NCBI RefSeq assembly: GCF_963677875.1 | Contig: NZ_OY782564.1 | Coordinates: forward strand, 1 to 64,000 | Direction: 5' to 3' | DNA from: Thiomicrorhabdus sp. | GTDB taxonomy: Bacteria > Pseudomonadota > Gammaproteobacteria > Thiomicrospirales > Thiomicrospiraceae | DNA length: 64,000 nt | Shown: in pieces, positions 60,139-64,000 of the stretch | How positions within the stretch are numbered: position 1 is the first letter of the stretch | Layout: each line of letters opens with the position of its first letter | Notes under the pieces: model-generated | The model's input: only the letters and a program-made list of their open reading frames with translations | Databases searched by the model: none | What the model was told of the DNA's origin: nothing | Translations under genes and position numbers: made by a program

Positions 60139-60166
60139 AAAACGCCCGCAGATGCGGGCGTTTTTT
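60139..60166. terminator. Bidirectional terminator
   Basis: AAAACGCCCGC-AGAT-GCGGGCGTTTTTT between the convergent BASS transporter (+) and minE (-). Confidence 0.93.
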
Positions 60167-60180
60167 CCTTTGCAAACCGG

Positions 60181-60435
60181 TTATTTTTCCGGTAGAACCA
60201 AGTTCAGTTCCAACACTTCAAAACCGTTTTCTTCATCTACGGAAATCTGTAACTGATCCTGATCGATTTCAACGTATTTCGCAATCACCTGAAGAATCTC
60301 TTCACGCATTTTTGGTAAATAATCCGGAGCTTTACGCTCCGAACGCTCGTGCGCCAATAAAATCTGCAAACGGTCTTTCGCCTGATTAGCAGATTTCTTT
60401 TTACGCTGTCCCAGTAAGTAATCTAATAATGCCAT
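60181..60435 (-). CDS. minE: Cell-division topological factor MinE
   Basis: An 84-residue protein that stimulates MinD ATPase and drives pole-to-pole oscillation. N-terminal membrane/MinD-binding helix MALLDYLLG and 'ANQAKDRLQILLAHER' (about 18-33) are conserved. I start at ATG 60435, one base after the minD stop; an upstream ATG overlaps minD. Confidence 0.95.
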   Translation of the reverse strand: MALLDYLLGQRKKKSANQAKDRLQILLAHERSERKAPDYLPKMREEILQVIAKYVEIDQDQLQISVDEENGFEVLELNLVLPEK

Positions 60436-60436
60436 A

Positions 60437-61249
60437 TTACTTCCCAAATAATTTTTTCAGTAGACTTTTCTTCTCGGCGTTCAGGAAACGATGCGCTTTA
60501 TCTTCTCCCAAAAAACGATCGACGATATCTTCATATGCCTGAGCGGCGTTGGAATCGGCATCCAGAATGACCGGCTCACCCGCATTGGAGGCATTCAAGA
60601 CATCTTCGGATTCCGGCACCACACCCAACAGCTTGACGCTCAACAATTCGATCACATCATCCGCCGCCATCATTTCTCCGCTATCGACACGAGCAGGGTT
60701 GTAACGAGTCAAAACCAGATGCTCGATAATCGGCTCTTCGCCCTGCTCCGCTCGGCGGGATTTCGCCTGCAAAATCCCCAGAATACGGTCGGAATCGCGA
60801 ACCGAAGAGACTTCAGGGTTGGTGACAATGATCGCTTCATCGGCAAAATACAACGCCAGTTGAGCGCCTTTTTCAATTCCGGCCGGAGAATCACAGACAA
60901 TGTAATCGAACCCGTCGGCTTTCAGATCTTCGATGACTTTTTCCACCCCTTCCTGGGTCAAGGCATCTTTATCACGGGTCTGAGATGCCGCCAGAATATA
61001 CAGGTTAGGAACCCGCTTGTCTTTAATCAAAGCCTGTTTCAGATTCGCTTCACCCTGAACGACATTGACAAAATCGTAGACGACGCGACGCTCGCATCCC
61101 ATAATCAAGTCCAGATTACGCAAACCGACATCGAAATCAATGACACAAACCTTGTTGCCCTTTTGAGCCAAGCCGGTTGAAATGCTCGCACTGGTTGTGG
61201 TTTTACCCACACCACCTTTACCGGAGGTCACCACGATTACCTTTGACAC
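60437..61249 (-). CDS. minD: Septum-site ATPase MinD
   Basis: A 270-residue deviant-Walker ATPase. KGGVGKTT (about 11-18) is the P-loop with signature Lys11; switch regions 'CVIDFDVGLRNLD' and 'CDSPAGIE' follow; the C-terminal amphipathic helix 'KKSLLKKLFGK' anchors it to the membrane. Recruits MinC, released by MinE. Confidence 0.97.
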   Translation of the reverse strand: MSKVIVVTSGKGGVGKTTTSASISTGLAQKGNKVCVIDFDVGLRNLDLIMGCERRVVYDFVNVVQGEANLKQALIKDKRVPNLYILAASQTRDKDALTQEGVEKVIEDLKADGFDYIVCDSPAGIEKGAQLALYFADEAIIVTNPEVSSVRDSDRILGILQAKSRRAEQGEEPIIEHLVLTRYNPARVDSGEMMAADDVIELLSVKLLGVVPESEDVLNASNAGEPVILDADSNAAQAYEDIVDRFLGEDKAHRFLNAEKKSLLKKLFGK

Positions 61250-61261
61250 TTTTCTTTTCTC

Positions 61262-61984
61262 CTAGTCTAAGATTTTGTTATTAAACACTAATTTATCATT
61301 ATTTAACGCAATTTCGACAAAGCTTTGCTTATGGGCTTCGTCAATATCTTCCGATAACAGATAGACTCCGGCAATGCAAACCAGTTCCGGATTTAACTGC
61401 TTGGCGTAAATACGCGCCTGCTCGTCACCGCTGGAACCGGCAATCACCTTACCCATCACCTTGCCGAAAACAAACACATTACCGTCGGCAATTACTTCCG
61501 AACCGGGATTGACCGATCCCATAATAATCAAATCGCGATTTTTAGCGTACACCTGCTGACCGGAACGCACCGCTCTTTCAATACGCATTGCACTGACCGG
61601 AACTTCTTGCGCAACTTGGACGGGAGCCTCCACAGGCGCCTTGTCTTCAACAACTTCTTTAGGCATTTTCTTTTTCGAAGTTTCCATCGGAAAAATCGCC
61701 AAACCGGCGAATTCCGCCTGCTCTCGAATACTCGGGTTTTCACTGCGGATACCAATCGGGATCATCTGCAACTGGCGTAGATATTCAATCAGTAAAGCGA
61801 GGTAAGTCGGATTCTGTAATTCCACCTGTGGTTCAAGCACGATTGGAATACCGACAAAGAAATCCGCTGCCTTGGCAATTTTTTCTGCCAGAGCCTGCTT
61901 GGTATCGTCGATGTTATCGTTATAAAGCTTTAGGACGGTAAAAGAGAGGATGGAACCTTTTAAGTCGATGATTTTTTTGGCCAT
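61262..61984 (-). CDS. minC: Septum-site inhibitor MinC
   Basis: A 240-residue FtsZ inhibitor. The N-terminal domain (about 1-105) antagonises FtsZ polymers; the C-terminal beta-helix (about 130-240) binds MinD, with the 'RSGQQVYAKNRDLIIMGSVNPGSEVIADGNV' region typical. The linker between is short and acidic. First gene of minCDE. Confidence 0.96.
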   Translation of the reverse strand: MAKKIIDLKGSILSFTVLKLYNDNIDDTKQALAEKIAKAADFFVGIPIVLEPQVELQNPTYLALLIEYLRQLQMIPIGIRSENPSIREQAEFAGLAIFPMETSKKKMPKEVVEDKAPVEAPVQVAQEVPVSAMRIERAVRSGQQVYAKNRDLIIMGSVNPGSEVIADGNVFVFGKVMGKVIAGSSGDEQARIYAKQLNPELVCIAGVYLLSEDIDEAHKQSFVEIALNNDKLVFNNKILD

Positions 61985-62184
61985 TGAGTCTGTCGCTTCA
62001 GCAAATACCGCCGGATCAACAGAACCAAAGCGGCATTCACAGCAAGTTAAAAGAGAATTATTCGAAGAATTTTACGGCCTTGAAGGGAGAAATGCCAGCA
62101 AAGAACCCGCTAACTTGAATTTAGCGCATCAAGCAAGCGTAAACAATTTCTTTACCGGACGGATCAACAACGTTCGGTAATTAA

Positions 62185-62451
62185 CTACACACGATCCGGA
62201 GTAAGTTCAATGGCTTCCAAAAAATGCTTCAACCGGGTCACTTCCGCCTTATCCGCCAACTCATGTCCATGATGCGGTAAACTCATCACCAATTCCTGTT
62301 CACCCACCATGATTTTCGCTTTGTTTGCCGAAGTCACCTCAACAGTCGCGCCGTAATGCTGCAAAGCGTGAACCAGCTTCTTCCAATCGATATTGGTTGC
62401 GATCGGGTGGGCAAATACTTTTTCAATCATGGTCTTGTGCTTATGACTCAT
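62185..62451 (-). CDS. HicA-like small protein without HicB
   Basis: An 88-residue protein: 'HPIATNIDWKKLVHALQHYGATVE' then 'SANKAKIMVGEQELVMSLPHHGHE' and 'VTRLKHFLEAI'. This alpha-beta-beta-beta-alpha order with a His-rich strand end resembles the HicA/YcfA dsRBD-like fold, found in toxin-antitoxin systems but also in lone chromosomal proteins. No HicB antitoxin gene is adjacent. Probably not an active toxin. Confidence 0.5.
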   Translation of the reverse strand: MSHKHKTMIEKVFAHPIATNIDWKKLVHALQHYGATVEVTSANKAKIMVGEQELVMSLPHHGHELADKAEVTRLKHFLEAIELTPDRV

Positions 62452-62592
62452 ACTTTCTTTTCTCCTGTGGTTTATCGTTCAGCGGTGCGCACAAAGAAAT
62501 CCGAAAAAACCTTCATGCATTTCATTTCACATTTCACCGCCTCTAAGTTTATTTAAACCGATAAAACCCCATAAAGCCTGAATCGAGAATAA

Positions 62593-62618
62593 GTTTTACG
62601 ACAAAAGTCGTAAAAAAC
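62593..62618. terminator. Terminator-like hairpin after murU
   Basis: GTTTTACGAC-AAAA-GTCGTAAAAAAC, 31 bases past murU and before the HicA-like gene, both on the minus strand. A-U-rich ends make it a moderate terminator. Confidence 0.5.
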
Positions 62619-62648
62619 ATCATCACTCTTAAGAAAGAGGAAGCTCAA

Positions 62649-63368
<720 letters not shown>

Positions 63369-64000
63369 CTACGCAACATTGGCCGGCTGCTTCAAAAGCT
63401 CGTGCGGAAGAACTCGCTCTTCCAGAAAACGAACCAGCTCACTCAGCTCCGGATAATGCCGTCCGACCTCCACGATGTATCGGACAGTTTGCGGAATGTC
63501 ATCCAGATAACCGTTTTTTCCATCACGGTGAAACAGTCTGGCAAAAATACCGGAAGCCTTCAAATGGCGCTGAATTCCCATCAAATCCATCGCTCTTCGA
63601 AAGGCATTCCATTCCTCTTTCGAAGCCAGTCCCTGCTGACACAGCTCGAGAAAATACGCTCTTTGCCACTCTTCAACCTGTTCCTGTGGCCAAGCGATAT
63701 AGCAATCGCGGAGCAGCGAAACGGCGTCATAACTCAGTGCGCCGTGAACCGCATCCTGAAAATCGAGGATACCCGGCTGATCACCGTCAGAGACCATCAG
63801 ATTGCGGCTGTGATAGTCGCGATGAACATAGGTTTGCGGCTGTTGCAGCGCAGAATTCATCAGGACCGATTGCGTCTCTTTCCAAGCCGCGCGCTGTAAC
63901 TTATTCATTGAGGTACACAAATGTTCATCAAGCAACCAGTCGGAAAACAGATTCATTTCATTAACCAACAGCGTCTGATCGTAACTCGGCAAGTCGCGAG
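63369..64000 (-). CDS. amgK: Anomeric MurNAc/GlcNAc kinase AmgK (5' end outside window)
   Basis: The C-terminal 210 residues of an aminoglycoside-phosphotransferase-fold kinase that phosphorylates MurNAc at C1 for MurU. 'YVHRDYHSRNLMV' (catalytic Asp) and 'ILDFQDAVHGALSYD' (metal-binding Asp) are intact. The frame stays open to base 64000, so the N-terminal lobe is cut off by the window end. It ends 24 bases before the murU start. Confidence 0.92.
   Translation of the reverse strand, partial: RDLPSYDQTLLVNEMNLFSDWLLDEHLCTSMNKLQRAAWKETQSVLMNSALQQPQTYVHRDYHSRNLMVSDGDQPGILDFQDAVHGALSYDAVSLLRDCYIAWPQEQVEEWQRAYFLELCQQGLASKEEWNAFRRAMDLMGIQRHLKASGIFARLFHRDGKNGYLDDIPQTVRYIVEVGRHYPELSELVRFLEERVLPHELLKQPANVA

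Overview
The window looks like a piece of a gammaproteobacterial chromosome. The evidence is conserved gene order: pncC-recA-recX-alaS-lysC-csrA next to tRNA-Ser and tRNA-Arg, mreBCD-mrdA-rodA-dacA-dat-ybeD-lipB-lipA, gatCAB, minCDE and guaBA. A possible SoxXA-binding-like protein and a SoxH-like metallo-beta-lactamase hint at a sulfur oxidiser of the Thiomicrospira/Hydrogenovibrio/Thiomicrorhabdus group. That assignment is an impression from protein sequence, not a search result.

Layout. 1-6.1 kb is the right part of an integrated filamentous phage (inovirus): the tail of an attachment protein, a DUF2523 minor coat protein, a Zot-type assembly ATPase, a secretin, a hairpin-rich replication/packaging region, a rolling-circle Rep, a DUF4224 protein and a tyrosine integrase abutting the 3' end of tRNA-Arg(ACG). 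The secretin and Rep genes are each broken by one single-base indel. 6.1-13.2 kb is the tRNA-csrA-lysC-alaS-recX-recA-pncC block on the minus strand. 13.4-16 kb is mutS, interrupted by seven single-base indels whose net correction restores an 865-residue protein. 16-19.5 kb carries small redox and uncharacterised genes. 19.6-20.7 kb holds a vapBC toxin-antitoxin pair lying between the initiator tRNA-fMet gene and a decayed copy of that tRNA's 3' half, a layout resembling a tiny tRNA-targeted island.

20.9-34 kb holds a LysR regulator, the ABC-F ATPase ybiT, htpG, a DUF302 protein, a chemotaxis group (CheZ-like protein, cheA, cheD), tadA and guaBA. 34-43.5 kb is mixed: small secreted and membrane proteins, serB, a Fur-box-preceded exbB-exbD-tonB operon whose tonB contains 13 copies of an 18-bp repeat, sufE, a lone trpB, a decayed membrane-protein gene and htpX. 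43.7-57.2 kb contains gatCAB and the cell-shape, peptidoglycan and lipoate clusters. 57.3-64 kb contains hslO (an Hsp33 lacking two of its four zinc cysteines), yaaA, a BASS transporter, minCDE, a HicA-like solo gene, and murU with the end of amgK.

How the genes work together: MreBCD, PBP2 and RodA form the elongation machinery, DacA trims stem peptides and MurU/AmgK recycle MurNAc; MinCDE places the septum. LipB/LipA make lipoyl groups, GatCAB supplies Gln-tRNA and/or Asn-tRNA, and TadA edits the anticodon of the tRNA-Arg(ACG) encoded in the window. The strongest leads are the Hsp33 cysteine loss, the vapBC/tRNA-fMet arrangement, the compact CheZ-like protein sharing a C-terminal motif with CheD, and the clustered mutS frameshifts. 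I found no CRISPR array, rRNA gene or intact insertion sequence.
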